NCBI RefSeq assembly: GCF_042648505.1
Contig: NZ_JBHRXK010000008.1
Span: 85,267 to 149,266 of the forward strand
Length of the DNA stretch: 64,000 nt
Direction: 5' to 3'
From: Lysobacter_L cavernae
GTDB taxonomy: Bacteria > Pseudomonadota > Gammaproteobacteria > Xanthomonadales > Xanthomonadaceae
The notes under the pieces were generated by a model. The model saw only the letters and a program-made list of their open reading frames with translations. It was not told the DNA's origin and did not search any database. This document shows, in pieces, positions 37,233 through 46,120 of the stretch. Within the stretch, counting starts at the first letter, position 1. Every line of letters starts with the position of its first letter. A program made the position numbers and the translations under genes.

Positions 37233-37347
37233 CGAGGCGGGGTGTGCGGAGAACGCGGCATCAAACCACAAAGCGCCGGGCGTGGCCAAATCGAGCGGGC
37301 GGGTTGGCGCATGGCCGCGTTGTCCCGCCACGTCGCCCTGCCACAAA

Positions 37348-37377
37348 CAGAAAGGCCCGCTTTCGCGGGCCTTTCTG
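37348..37377 (-). terminator. Terminator of the first Ala-rich lipoprotein gene
   Basis: The 13-bp stem CAGAAAGGCCCGC / GCGGGCCTTTCTG with a TTTC loop lies about 20 bases after the lipoprotein stop, followed on the minus strand by TTTG. Confidence 0.85.
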
Positions 37378-37397
37378 TAGTGCAAGCAAGCCTTGAA

Positions 37398-37775
37398 TTA
37401 CTTCTTGGCTTCTTCGGCAGCGGCGTCGGCCTTGTCGGCAACCTTCTGCGCAGCGTCGGCCGTGGCCTGGGCAGCATCAGCGGTGGCGGCAGCAGCGCCG
37501 GCAGCGGCGTCGCTGGCAGCAGCAGCGGTCGCGTCGGCGCCTTCGGCAACGGCGGCGCCGGCAGTGGCGGCGGCGTCAGCGGTGGCGGCGGCAGCGGCGT
37601 CGGCGCCTTCGGCGACAGCGGTGCCGGCAGCGTCGGCGGCCTGGGCAGCAGCGTCACCGGCCTGCTCGGCGGCGGTGGCGGCTTCGGCGGCTTCGCCCTG
37701 GGCGGTTTCGGTCTTGCTGCAAGCCGACAGGGCCAGGACGGCGGCGGCGAGGAGGACGTAGAGCTTGGTGTTCAT
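37398..37775 (-). CDS. Ala-rich lipoprotein, coiled-coil repeat type
   Basis: The ATG at 37775 with a CGGAGA site gives 125 residues. The signal MNTKLYVLLAAAVLALSAC ends in a lipobox with Cys at about 19. The mature part is a nearly pure Ala/Asp/Thr/Glu repeat (AADAAGTAVAEGADAAAAAT and variants), which would form a long helix, and ends EEAKK. It resembles Lpp-like or alanine-rich outer-membrane spacer lipoproteins. The next gene upstream encodes a paralogue with the same plan, ending EEVKK. Function unknown. Confidence 0.8.
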   Translation of the reverse strand: MNTKLYVLLAAAVLALSACSKTETAQGEAAEAATAAEQAGDAAAQAADAAGTAVAEGADAAAAATADAAATAGAAVAEGADATAAAASDAAAGAAAATADAAQATADAAQKVADKADAAAEEAKK

Positions 37776-37895
37776 GGTTGTCTCCGAAGGGGTTGTCTGA
37801 GAGATACGAAACAAATCGGTAAGTCAGGCAACGCCAGTGCTCGCAGCGGTCCGGCAGGGCCGGTTCTATCGTTCACTGACTGCTTTGCAGCCATG

Positions 37896-37926
37896 GAAAA
37901 AGCCGCCGGAAAACCGGCGGCTCTTC
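37896..37926 (-). terminator. Terminator of the second Ala-rich lipoprotein gene
   Basis: The stem AGCCGCCGG / CCGGCGGCT with an AAAA loop is followed on the minus strand by TTTTTCC. Confidence 0.85.
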
Positions 37927-37962
37927 CATTGTAATCACCCGGGCATTGCTGCCCAAAGGTTA

Positions 37963-38331
37963 TTACTTCTTCACTTCTTCCTTGGCAGCGTCGGTCGCCT
38001 GAGCGGCGGCGTCGGCGGCCTGGGTCGCAGCGTCAGCAGCCTGACCGGCAGCGTCGGCAGCGGCGTCAGCAGCCGGAGCGGTCGCAGCAGCGGCGGTTGC
38101 GTCGGCCGAAGCGGCAGCGGCGTCAGCAGCGGTGGCGGCGGTGTCGGCAGCGGCCTGGGCAGCGTCGGCAGCAGCAGCGTCGCCGGTGGCGGCGGCGGTG
38201 TCGGCAGCGGCCTGGGCTTCGGTCGAAGCGGCGGCAGCGTCGGTAGCAGCTTCTTCAGCCTGCTGCTGGTTCGAGCAAGCGGCCAGGGCGAAGCCCAGAG
38301 CCAGGGCGATGAGCGCCTTGTTGAAAGTCAT
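37963..38331 (-). CDS. Ala-rich lipoprotein, paralogue
   Basis: A 122-residue protein with lipoprotein signal MTFNKALIALALGFALAAC (Cys about 19) and a mature region built from degenerate AADAAAA/AAQAAADTA units, ending KEEVKK. Each of the two tandem genes has its own terminator, so they are independently expressed, and both are probably abundant. GC-rich repeats in the coding sequence make internal recombination and length variation likely. Confidence 0.8.
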   Translation of the reverse strand: MTFNKALIALALGFALAACSNQQQAEEAATDAAAASTEAQAAADTAAATGDAAAADAAQAAADTAATAADAAAASADATAAAATAPAADAAADAAGQAADAATQAADAAAQATDAAKEEVKK

Positions 38332-38452
38332 GGTTCGTTTCCTCGTCGTTAGTTAGGCAACGCGCAGTTGCGCGCCTATAACATGATGACAAGCCGGTGA
38401 CGCGTGTCAAGCGGCTTGGCCGGTTTTTTTCATGTAATACGTTTTTAACTTC

Positions 38453-39628
38453 TTATGCCAGCTCGACGGCGATTGCCGTGGCCTCGCCACCGCCGATGCA
38501 CAGCGACGCCACGCCGCGCTTGCCGCCGCGGGCGTGCAGGGCATGCAACAGGGTGACCACCAGGCGAGCGCCACTGGCGCCGATCGGGTGGCCCAGTGCG
38601 CAGGCGCCACCGTTGACGTTCAGCTTGTCGTGGCTGATGCCGAGGTCCCTCATCGGTGCCATCGCGACGCAGGCAAATGCCTCGTTGACCTCGAACAGGT
38701 CGACGTCGGCCACGCTCCAGCCGGCCTTGTCCAACACGTTTGTAATCGCTTTCACCGGTGCGGTCGTGAACCATTCCGGTGCCTGTGCGTGGCCGGCGTG
38801 GGCGACGATGCGCGCCAGCGGCGACAGCCCGCGCTTGGCGGCCTCGTCGGCGCTCATCAGCACGGCGGCGGCGGCGCCGTCGGAAATCTTCGACGACGAT
38901 GCGGCGGTCAGCACGCCGTCCTTGCCGAACGCGGCGCGCAGGGTCGGGATCTTGGCCAGATCGATCTTGCCCGGCTCTTCGTCGCTGTCGACCACGACCT
39001 CGCCCTTGCGGCCCTTGACCGTGACCGGGACGATCTCGTCCTTGAACGCGCCATTGGCGATCGCGGCCTGGGCGCGCTTGGCGCTTTCGGCCGAGAAGGC
39101 ATCGAGTGCGGCGCGGTCGAAGCCGTACTTCTCGCAGGCCATGTCGCCGAACACGCCCATGGCCTTGCCGTCGTACGGGTTGGTCAGGCCGTCCCAGGCC
39201 ATGTGGTCGAGCATCTCGGCGCTGCCGTAACGGATGCCGGTGCGCGAGTGGTTGAGCAGGTGCGGCGCGTTGGTCATCGACTCCATGCCGCCGGCGACGA
39301 CGACATGGGCCGAGCCGGCCTTGATCAGATCGTGGGCCAGCATGATCGCCTTCATGCCCGACCCGCAGACCTTGTTGATGGTGGTGCAGCCAGCCGAAGC
39401 GGGCAGGCCGGCGCCGAGTGCGGCCTGGCGCGCCGGCGCCTGGCCGAGACCGGCCGGCAGCACGCAGCCCATGATGACCTCGTCGACCTGGTCGGCTGCG
39501 ACGCCGGCATGCGCGAGCGCGCCGTTGATCGCGGCGGTGCCCAGCGTCGGCGTCGGCACGCCGGTGAATTGACCGAGGAAGGAACCGATGGCGGTGCGCT
39601 TGGCACCGACGATGACGACGTCGCTCAT
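38453..39628 (-). CDS. Acetyl-CoA C-acetyltransferase (thiolase)
   Basis: The ATG at 39628 with a TGGAG site gives 391 residues, the standard thiolase length. Catalytic features: Cys88 in NKVCGSGMKA, NEAFACVAMA, ALGHPIGASGAR with the active His, and the C-terminal Cys in ASLCIGGGEA. AtoB/PhaA-type enzymes thiolyse acetoacetyl-CoA, which follows from the acetoacetate made by LiuE. Its placement in the branched-chain catabolic stretch fits. An upstream in-frame start at 39673 adds 15 residues without similarity. Confidence 0.93.
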   Translation of the reverse strand: MSDVVIVGAKRTAIGSFLGQFTGVPTPTLGTAAINGALAHAGVAADQVDEVIMGCVLPAGLGQAPARQAALGAGLPASAGCTTINKVCGSGMKAIMLAHDLIKAGSAHVVVAGGMESMTNAPHLLNHSRTGIRYGSAEMLDHMAWDGLTNPYDGKAMGVFGDMACEKYGFDRAALDAFSAESAKRAQAAIANGAFKDEIVPVTVKGRKGEVVVDSDEEPGKIDLAKIPTLRAAFGKDGVLTAASSSKISDGAAAAVLMSADEAAKRGLSPLARIVAHAGHAQAPEWFTTAPVKAITNVLDKAGWSVADVDLFEVNEAFACVAMAPMRDLGISHDKLNVNGGACALGHPIGASGARLVVTLLHALHARGGKRGVASLCIGGGEATAIAVELA

Positions 39629-40024
39629 GAAGAACTCCAGCAAGTACAGGCCGGCGCGGGGACCGGAACCCACGGATTATGCGGCGGCGTGCTGCAGCGC
39701 CGCAAACCGGAGGCGATTCACCCAGGTGCAGCAGGTAGAGCCTGCAGGCGCCCCTAGGGATTGCCGGCCATCGGCACGGGCCAGCACATGCACCTGCCTC
39801 CGTCGCACGCGCCATTGTGACCGGGCAACACCACGATCAGCGGCCGGTCGTCAGCCGCAGTGCGCGCGTAGTGATCGAGCGCGCGATGATTCTGGGACCG
39901 GCATACGGGTTGCGTTCATGCAATGAACCATGCGCGGATTGTGGCGCGCGGCCGCTTGGATTAAAACGGAACTGCCGGTGCGCTGATTTGCTGGGGAGCG
40001 AAGGCGGTACCGATCGAGGACGAA

Positions 40025-42856
40025 ATGCATTACCGCGAAAAAGGACTTGTGATTGCGATGCGCAGCGTGTTGCTGTGCACGGTGGTGCTCGGCTTGGGGG
40101 CCTGCGGCGGCGGAGGGGGCGGTAACGTGCGCTCCGATCCACCGCCGGCGGTGGTTCCGCCACCGCAGCCGTCAGCCCCGGTGGTGCTCGCCCCGAATCC
40201 CGGGTACGGCAAGCACCTGGCCGTCACCAATGCCTCCGCGGCACATCAGGCCGGCATCACCGGCAAGGGCGTGCGCATCGGCGTGCTCGACAGCGGCGTG
40301 ATGCGCACGCACCCGGCGCTGTCGCCACGTGTCGTTGCCAATCTGAACTATGTCACCTCGCCGCCGAACAACCTGCAGATCGATGACGTTGCGCAGCACG
40401 GCACCGCGGTGTCGCAGATCATGGCCGGCAGTGCGTTCGGCGCGTGGCCGGGCGGTATCGCCCCGGGCGCGGAAATCGTGTCGGCGCGCATCCTCGACGA
40501 CAAGGACCCGCCGGATGACGGCACGGGCCAGGGCAACGAGGTCAGTGGCGCGCTGGGTCTGAAACCGATCCACCAGGCACTGATCAATAACGGCGTGCGG
40601 GTCATGAACAATTCCTGGGGTGGCCTGTACTGGACCAACCCCGCGGCGACCGCGCCGATCGCCGATGAGTACCGGCCTTTCATCCAGAGCAACGGCGGCC
40701 TGGTGGTGTTCGCGACCGGTAACGAGTCGATGCCGAACCCGTCGAGCATGGCCGCCCTGCCGAGTCAGCCTGGCGTCGGCGGCAGCCTGCCGGCGGCGGA
40801 CCTGGAGCGTGGCTGGATCGCGGTGACCGCGATCAATCCTGACAGCTTGCAGCTGGACAGCGATCGCAATGGTGCCGTCTATGCCAATGCCTGCGGCGTG
40901 GCGATGCACTACTGCCTCGCGGCGCCGGGCACCGTGACCGTGACCGGTACCAACGACGGCCCCACCAGTCCCAGCTACTGGAACTGGAAAGGCACCTCGT
41001 TGGCTGCACCGATCGTGTCGGGTGCGGCGGCGCTGGTGTGGGAGGCGTTTCCGTATTTCAACAATGACCTGGTGCGGCAGACGCTGCTGGGCACAGCCCA
41101 GGATCTGGGCGCTTTTGGTGTGGATGCGATATTCGGATATGGGTTGCTGGATGTCGGCAAGGCGGTGAAGGGGCCTGCGAGGCTCGATTGGGGTGATGTC
41201 ACAGTCACCTTCGACGGCATCACTTCCACATGGGCGAACAGCATCAGGGGCACTGGCGGAATCACCAAGCGTGGCACGGGCACGCTGGTTCTGGGTCCGA
41301 GTTTCTACACGGGCACGACGCGCGTGGAGGGTGGCACGGTGCGCCCGATCTACCAACTCTACGGCGGGGCTAGCGTGGCACAGGGTGCGAGGCTTGAATT
41401 GGCCAATGTGTCAATCGATGGCAGCTTGGAGAACCTGGGCACGGCGGTCGTAACGGGCGGCGCGGGCCACCTGATCATGGGGAATTTCCACCAGGGCGCC
41501 GCCGGTCAACTACAGATGCAGGTGGGCTCTCGCATTACCGTCTCCGGATTGGCACAAATCGATGGTGGCGATCTGTCGATCATCGGTAAGGTCACGGGGT
41601 ACACCCATGGCAGTACCGAGACTTTGATTAGCACGACAGGCGGAGTCACAGGAGCATTCAACAGCTTGAGTCGAGGTCCGGGAGTATTGTTGGAAGGTGC
41701 GCTGCGTTACTCCGCCAACCAGGTAATGCTCGATATCACCCGGTTGGAGGTTACGGCGGTAGCGCAGAGCTTCGGCCTAGCTCCCGCGTCGCTATCCAGC
41801 GCAGAACGCGTCGAAGGTGCATTCGATGCGATCGATGCCGGAATGATCAATGAGGGTCAAGGTTCGACTGAGTTCATTGCGGGTGCGGGTGCGATTCAGG
41901 GGGTTGCATCGGCCTCTGCCGTCGAGCAGACCCTGTCCAGCCTCTCCGGCGAACTCCACAACGCCGACGCCCAGTTCGCGCTGATGGCCATCGAGAGCAA
42001 CCGCTACGCGCTGGAATCACGCGTGGACGCGCTGCAGTCGGCGCCGCTCGACGGTGCCTGGGCGCAGGGGCTCAAGTCACAGCGGGCGATGTCGCGTTTC
42101 GATGTCGATGCCAACGGCTGGATGCTCGGCCATGACCGTCGCTACGGCGCGCACCTGACCTTCGGCGCGGCGTTGTCCGAGACCGACGGTTACGCATGGC
42201 ACGACCTGCGCGGCGACCGCGAACGCAACCGTCAGGTCGAAGGGCAGCTCTATGCGAGCTGGAACACCGGCGGCAGCTACCTGCTCGGCAGCCTGGCGGT
42301 GGGCCGGATGCAGCGCTGGATGCAGCGCGAAATCCTGCTCGGCGGCGAGGCGTTCCGCGTCGACAGCGATTACGCCCACCGCTACAGCACGCTCGGCCTG
42401 CAGGCTGGCCATCACTTCGATGTCAGCCGTGCGCAGGTCACGCCGTACCTGGGTGCGCAGGTGCTGCGACTGGATCGCGACGGCTTCAGCGAGCAGGGTG
42501 CCGCCGGCTTCGGCCTGAGCGCCACGGATTCCTCGCTGAGCGCGACCCAGGCCTTGATGGGTGCGCGTTTCGCCCATGACTGGCGGCTGGGCCAGGCACT
42601 GTGGACATTGCAGGGGCGTGTCGAATGGCAGCATCTGTTGTCGCAGTCGGGCGGCGATATCGCCGCACGCTTCACCGCGCTGGACGTGTGGTCGCCGATC
42701 GTCGGTGGCGCGCTCGATCGCGATGTCGGCGTGTTCGGCTTGGGCCTGAGCACCCGGCTCGGTCGCGGCGGCCAGATCAGCTTCGACGTCGACGGTCGCC
42801 ACGAGAGCGGTGAGACCTACACGCGCGCGATGGCGACCTGGTCGGTGGCGTACTGA
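40025..42856 (+). CDS. Autotransporter subtilisin-like serine protease with lipobox
   Basis: The 943-residue protein has a signal with LGAC lipobox (Cys27) and a Gly/Pro linker, then an S8 peptidase domain (about 65-375) with the triad D89 (GVLDSGV), H125 (QHGTAVS) and S325 (GTSLAAPI). An autotransporter-associated beta-strand region follows (GTGGITKRGTGTLVLGPS, about 410-600), and an autotransporter barrel closes the protein (about 680-943, ending WSVAY with an aromatic C-terminus). It is likely a surface or secreted protease. The short N-terminus before the membrane segment may start at 40058 instead. Confidence 0.93.
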   Translation: MHYREKGLVIAMRSVLLCTVVLGLGACGGGGGGNVRSDPPPAVVPPPQPSAPVVLAPNPGYGKHLAVTNASAAHQAGITGKGVRIGVLDSGVMRTHPALSPRVVANLNYVTSPPNNLQIDDVAQHGTAVSQIMAGSAFGAWPGGIAPGAEIVSARILDDKDPPDDGTGQGNEVSGALGLKPIHQALINNGVRVMNNSWGGLYWTNPAATAPIADEYRPFIQSNGGLVVFATGNESMPNPSSMAALPSQPGVGGSLPAADLERGWIAVTAINPDSLQLDSDRNGAVYANACGVAMHYCLAAPGTVTVTGTNDGPTSPSYWNWKGTSLAAPIVSGAAALVWEAFPYFNNDLVRQTLLGTAQDLGAFGVDAIFGYGLLDVGKAVKGPARLDWGDVTVTFDGITSTWANSIRGTGGITKRGTGTLVLGPSFYTGTTRVEGGTVRPIYQLYGGASVAQGARLELANVSIDGSLENLGTAVVTGGAGHLIMGNFHQGAAGQLQMQVGSRITVSGLAQIDGGDLSIIGKVTGYTHGSTETLISTTGGVTGAFNSLSRGPGVLLEGALRYSANQVMLDITRLEVTAVAQSFGLAPASLSSAERVEGAFDAIDAGMINEGQGSTEFIAGAGAIQGVASASAVEQTLSSLSGELHNADAQFALMAIESNRYALESRVDALQSAPLDGAWAQGLKSQRAMSRFDVDANGWMLGHDRRYGAHLTFGAALSETDGYAWHDLRGDRERNRQVEGQLYASWNTGGSYLLGSLAVGRMQRWMQREILLGGEAFRVDSDYAHRYSTLGLQAGHHFDVSRAQVTPYLGAQVLRLDRDGFSEQGAAGFGLSATDSSLSATQALMGARFAHDWRLGQALWTLQGRVEWQHLLSQSGGDIAARFTALDVWSPIVGGALDRDVGVFGLGLSTRLGRGGQISFDVDGRHESGETYTRAMATWSVAY

Positions 42857-42871
42857 GTCGCGTCGCAAACA

Positions 42872-42901
42872 AAAAGCCGCCGTAGGGTCACGGCGGCTTT
42901 T
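42872..42901. terminator. Bidirectional terminator between autotransporter and liuA
   Basis: The stem AAAAGCCGCCG / CGGCGGCTTTT, with A-run and T-run on either side, lies between the two converging stops and can serve both. Confidence 0.9.
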
Positions 42902-42936
42902 CCATGGGCGACCGATGTCGCCGAGTTGATGCCCGC

Positions 42937-44094
42937 TCAGTGCCTGTCGTCGAACAGCTCGCGTCCGATCAGCATGCGCCGGATCTCATTGGTGCCGGCG
43001 CCAATCGCGTAGAGCTTGGCGTCGCGCAGCAGGCGGCCGGTCGGGAACTCGTTGATGTAGCCGTTGCCGCCCAGTGCCTGGATCGCTTCCAGCGCGACCT
43101 GCACCGCGGCGTCGCTGGCGTGCAGCAGGCACGCGGCCGCGTCGATGCGCGAGCGGTGGCCGGCGTCGTAGTCGCGGCCGACCTGGTAGGCGAAGGCGCG
43201 GCTCGACTGCAGCGCGGTGTACATGTCGGCGACCTTGCCCTGCATCAGGCCGAAGGTGCCGATCGCGGCGTCGAACTGCTTGCGCTCGCGCACGTAGGGC
43301 AGGGTGATGTCGAGCGCGGCCTGCATCAGTCCGAGCGGGCCGCCCGTGAGCACCAGACGCTCGGTGTTGAGGCCGCTCATCAGCACCTTGACACCGCGAT
43401 TGACCTCGCCGAGCACGTTCTGCGCCGGGATCTCGCAGTTCTCGAACACCAGTTCGCAGGTGTTGGAGCCGCGCATGCCGAGCTTGTCGAGCTTCTGCGC
43501 GGTCGTGAAACCCTTCATGCCCTTCTCGACAATGAAGGCGGTCATGCACTGGCTGCCTGCGCCCTTGCCGGCGGTGCGCATGTAGACGATCAGCACGTCG
43601 GCCTCAGGGCCGTTGGTGATCCACATCTTGTTACCGGTGGCGACCCACACGTCGCCTTTGAGTTCGGCGCGGCAGCTCATCGAACCGACCACGTCCGAGC
43701 CGGCACCGGGCTCGCTCATCGCCAGCGCGCCCTTCCATTCGCCGCTGCACAGCTTGGGCAGGTACTGCTGGCGTTGGGTTTCGTTGCCGTTGGCGTAGAG
43801 GTTGTTGACGCACAGGTTGGAGTGCGCGCCATACGACAGCCCGACCGAACCGGAGGCGCGCGAGATTTCCTCCATCGCCACCAGGTGGGCGAGGTAACCC
43901 ATGTCGCTGCCGCCGTACTCGCCCGGCACGGTCAGGCCAAGCAGGCCCATCTCGCCGAGCTTGGGCCACAGGTCCTGCGGGAACACGTTGTCATGGTCGA
44001 TCTGCGCGGCACGCGGCGCGATTTCGGCATCGGCGAAACGGCGCACGGCCTCGCGCAGCGCATCGATTTCTTCACCGAGGGGAAATGGGCGCAT
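42937..44094 (-). CDS. liuA: Isovaleryl-CoA dehydrogenase
   Basis: LiuA oxidises isovaleryl-CoA to 3-methylcrotonyl-CoA. The 385-residue acyl-CoA dehydrogenase has VPGEYGGSDMGYLAHLVAME, LSYGAHSNLCVNNLY, AMSEPGAGSDVVGSM, the NKMWITNGPEADVLIVY strand and the C-terminal NGYINEFPTGRLLRDAKLY, which together match isovaleryl-CoA dehydrogenases rather than short-chain ones. Electrons go to ETF, encoded elsewhere. It is separated from liuBCDE but sits next to leucine dehydrogenase, which supplies ketoisocaproate. Confidence 0.93.
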   Translation of the reverse strand: MRPFPLGEEIDALREAVRRFADAEIAPRAAQIDHDNVFPQDLWPKLGEMGLLGLTVPGEYGGSDMGYLAHLVAMEEISRASGSVGLSYGAHSNLCVNNLYANGNETQRQQYLPKLCSGEWKGALAMSEPGAGSDVVGSMSCRAELKGDVWVATGNKMWITNGPEADVLIVYMRTAGKGAGSQCMTAFIVEKGMKGFTTAQKLDKLGMRGSNTCELVFENCEIPAQNVLGEVNRGVKVLMSGLNTERLVLTGGPLGLMQAALDITLPYVRERKQFDAAIGTFGLMQGKVADMYTALQSSRAFAYQVGRDYDAGHRSRIDAAACLLHASDAAVQVALEAIQALGGNGYINEFPTGRLLRDAKLYAIGAGTNEIRRMLIGRELFDDRH

Positions 44095-44191
44095 GAAGGT
44101 GTCCTGTCGAAAGTGAGGGGCTGCGGAAAGTCACGCGACCCAAGCAGCCATTGTCGGTCATCGCCGTGCCGCGGCCAATTTGCAGTGCAAT

Positions 44192-44220
44192 AAAAACGCC
44201 CGGACGAGCCGGGCGTTTTT
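44192..44220. terminator. Bidirectional terminator-like hairpin upstream of liuA
   Basis: The stem AAAAACGCCCGG / CCGGGCGTTTTT with a five-base loop lies 98 bases upstream of liuA, between it and the end of leucine dehydrogenase. Confidence 0.85.
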
Positions 44221-44280
44221 GTAGAACCTGCCAAAGCCCAATTCCCTGCTGGAGCCACAGCCCCTTTGGTAAAGGGGGCG

Positions 44281-44469
44281 CCGCGACAGCGGCGGGGATT
44301 CGGCAGCATGAGCTGGGGCCCAAAGTTTGCACCGCAAACTTTGGGGGTATTACCCGTTGCGGGTAATACCAGCCAGCCGCGACAGCGGCGGGGATTCGGC
44401 AGCATGGGCCGGGGCCCAAAGTTTGCGAACGCAAACTTTGGGATTGATCCCGTCGCAAGACGGATCAAT
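44281..44469. repeat. Direct repeat with three hairpins between leucine dehydrogenase and liuA
   Basis: A 65-base unit occurs at 44281-44345 and again at 44377-44442, differing at few positions. Each copy contains the hairpin CCCAAAGTTTGC / GCAAACTTTGGG. A second palindrome, GGTATTACCC / GGGTAATACC (44346-44370), follows the first copy, and a third, TTGATCC / GGATCAA (44443-44469), follows the second and spans the leucine dehydrogenase stop codon. The remaining intergenic stretch from 44095 holds the terminator at 44192-44220 and no gene. Confidence 0.85.
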
Positions 44470-45568
44470 GCCCGCCGCGGATACGCCCCTGGAAGCGCGG
44501 TGCGCTGCGGCCCATCGGCAGCTTGAGCTTGCCGATGATGTTGATGCGCTCCTCGGCCAGGCGATCGGCCGCCTTGTAGGTTGGGATGGCATCGCGCTCG
44601 GCGATCTCGAAGATACGGCCGAGGTTGTGGTAGATCGTGCGCATCATGCGCATCGCACGCTCGCGGTTGTAGCCGTCGAGTTCCAGCGCCACGTTCATCA
44701 CGCCGCCGGCGTTCACTGCGTAATCCGGTGCGTACAGGATGCCGCGCTTGGCCACTTCGTCGCCGATAGCGTTGTTGGCCAGCTGGTTGTTGGCCGCACC
44801 GCAGATGATCTTGGCCTTCAGGCGCGGCAGGGTCTGCTCGTTGACGGTGCCGCCCAATGCGCACGGCGAATAGACATCGGCATTGACGTCGTAGATCTCG
44901 TCCAGGCCCACCGCCTCGGCGCCGTACTCGGACACAGCCTTGTCGACCAGGCCCTTGTTGATGTCGGTGACGAAGATCTTGGCGCCACGCTCCTTCAGCA
45001 GCTTGACGTACTCCATGCCGACGTGGCCCAGGCCCTGCACGGCGTAGCTGTACTTGCCGACTTCCTCATCGCCGAAGCGCTTGTTGAGCGTGGCCATCAG
45101 GCCCTGCAGCGCGCCGTAGGCGGTGAACGGCGACGGGTCGCCCGAACCGCCGTGGACCTGGTGCACGCCGGTGACGTACTCGGTCTCGCGGTACACGTAT
45201 TCCATGTCGTTGACGTCGATGCCGACGTCCTCGGCGGTGATGTAACGACCGCCCAGTGATTCGACGAACTGACCAAACGCGCGGAACAGCGCCTCGGATT
45301 TGTCCACGGCCGGGTCACCGATGATCACGGCCTTGCCGCCGCCGATGTTGAGGCCGGCCACCGCGTTCTTGTAGGTCATGCCACGGCTCAGACGGAGCAC
45401 GTCGTTGAGCGCATCCTGCTCGGTCTTGTACGGCCACATGCGGGTACCGCCCAGGGCCGGACCGAGCACGGTGTTGTGGATCGCGATGATGGCCTTCAGG
45501 CCCGCGTCCTTGTTGTGGCAAAACACGACCTGCTCGTGGCCGAAGGTGTCCAGGGTTTCGAAAATCAT
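44465..45568 (-). CDS. Leucine dehydrogenase (Glu/Leu/Phe/Val dehydrogenase family)
   Basis: A 367-residue NAD-dependent amino acid dehydrogenase: GPALGGTRMWPY (substrate loop), NIGGGKAVIIGDP with the catalytic Lys, ITAEDVGIDVNDMEYV, the Rossmann motif VQGLGHVGMEY, and SPCALGGTVNE. It deaminates leucine, valine and isoleucine to keto acids at the head of the breakdown pathway whose later enzymes are encoded nearby. The ATG at 45568 follows a GGAGC site. The last residues lie in an inverted-repeat region. Confidence 0.93.
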   Translation of the reverse strand: MIFETLDTFGHEQVVFCHNKDAGLKAIIAIHNTVLGPALGGTRMWPYKTEQDALNDVLRLSRGMTYKNAVAGLNIGGGKAVIIGDPAVDKSEALFRAFGQFVESLGGRYITAEDVGIDVNDMEYVYRETEYVTGVHQVHGGSGDPSPFTAYGALQGLMATLNKRFGDEEVGKYSYAVQGLGHVGMEYVKLLKERGAKIFVTDINKGLVDKAVSEYGAEAVGLDEIYDVNADVYSPCALGGTVNEQTLPRLKAKIICGAANNQLANNAIGDEVAKRGILYAPDYAVNAGGVMNVALELDGYNRERAMRMMRTIYHNLGRIFEIAERDAIPTYKAADRLAEERINIIGKLKLPMGRSAPRFQGRIRGGH

Positions 45569-46120
45569 CGGGTGCTCCGCGTTGGCGTTGAGGATTTGCG
45601 CATCGCGCTTTACGCCAGCTGTGATTGGTAAGTCGTTGAATCGAAATGTATTTGACTCTACGGCAAGGCCGGGCCGGTCGCCGCAGGGGCGGTAGTCTAA
45701 TGCAATCGAGGGATACGGATGCGTACGCCTCGGGGTGCGATGCCTGTTCAGAAATCACGACGTTGTACCGACCGCCATCGCTGCCTCGCCAAGTGCTTCG
45801 GGCGTGACGGTATTGGCCGGTCCGGCGGACAGTGGATTGGCGTCGATCAGGGCTTCACGGAGCAGACATCAAGGTGGACGAAGATCCGACTCCACGGGTT
45901 TCGGCATGCGCGATCCCGCGAGTTGGATCATCCCGTGAGTTGAATCGCGCAAGCCGAGCACGCGGCTTCGCTGCAGGCGGTGGACGTTGCGCTCAACGCA
46001 GGCGGGTCGGTTGCACTCCGTTTCGATCTGGCCAAGCTTGGCGGTTGTCCAGCGCGTTGCCGGGGCGTGCTGGCCCGCGCGCTACAATGCGAAATCGTTC
46101 GTTTCCGTATTGAGCGCGTC
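45569..46120. other. Intergenic region between leucine dehydrogenase and icmF
   Basis: No convincing gene is present in this 552-base divergent region. It holds the two promoters and a 17-bp tandem duplication at 45913-45946. A TACAAT box at 46082-46087, 34 bases before icmF, is a plausible -10 element. Confidence 0.5.

Noticed and set aside
37233..37385. N-terminal extension of liuB
   Set aside because: These residues are encoded by the terminator hairpin of the neighbouring lipoprotein gene and have no MCC similarity.
39629..40024. Gene between thiolase and autotransporter
   Set aside because: Only short frames in several phases with shadow-like composition; no similarity recognised. I see nothing further in this stretch.
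45980..46120. N-terminal extension of icmF
   Set aside because: The upstream in-frame residues have no similarity to the B12-binding domain start, and the ATG at 46121 gives the expected N-terminus. A promoter-like TACAAT lies within the extension.
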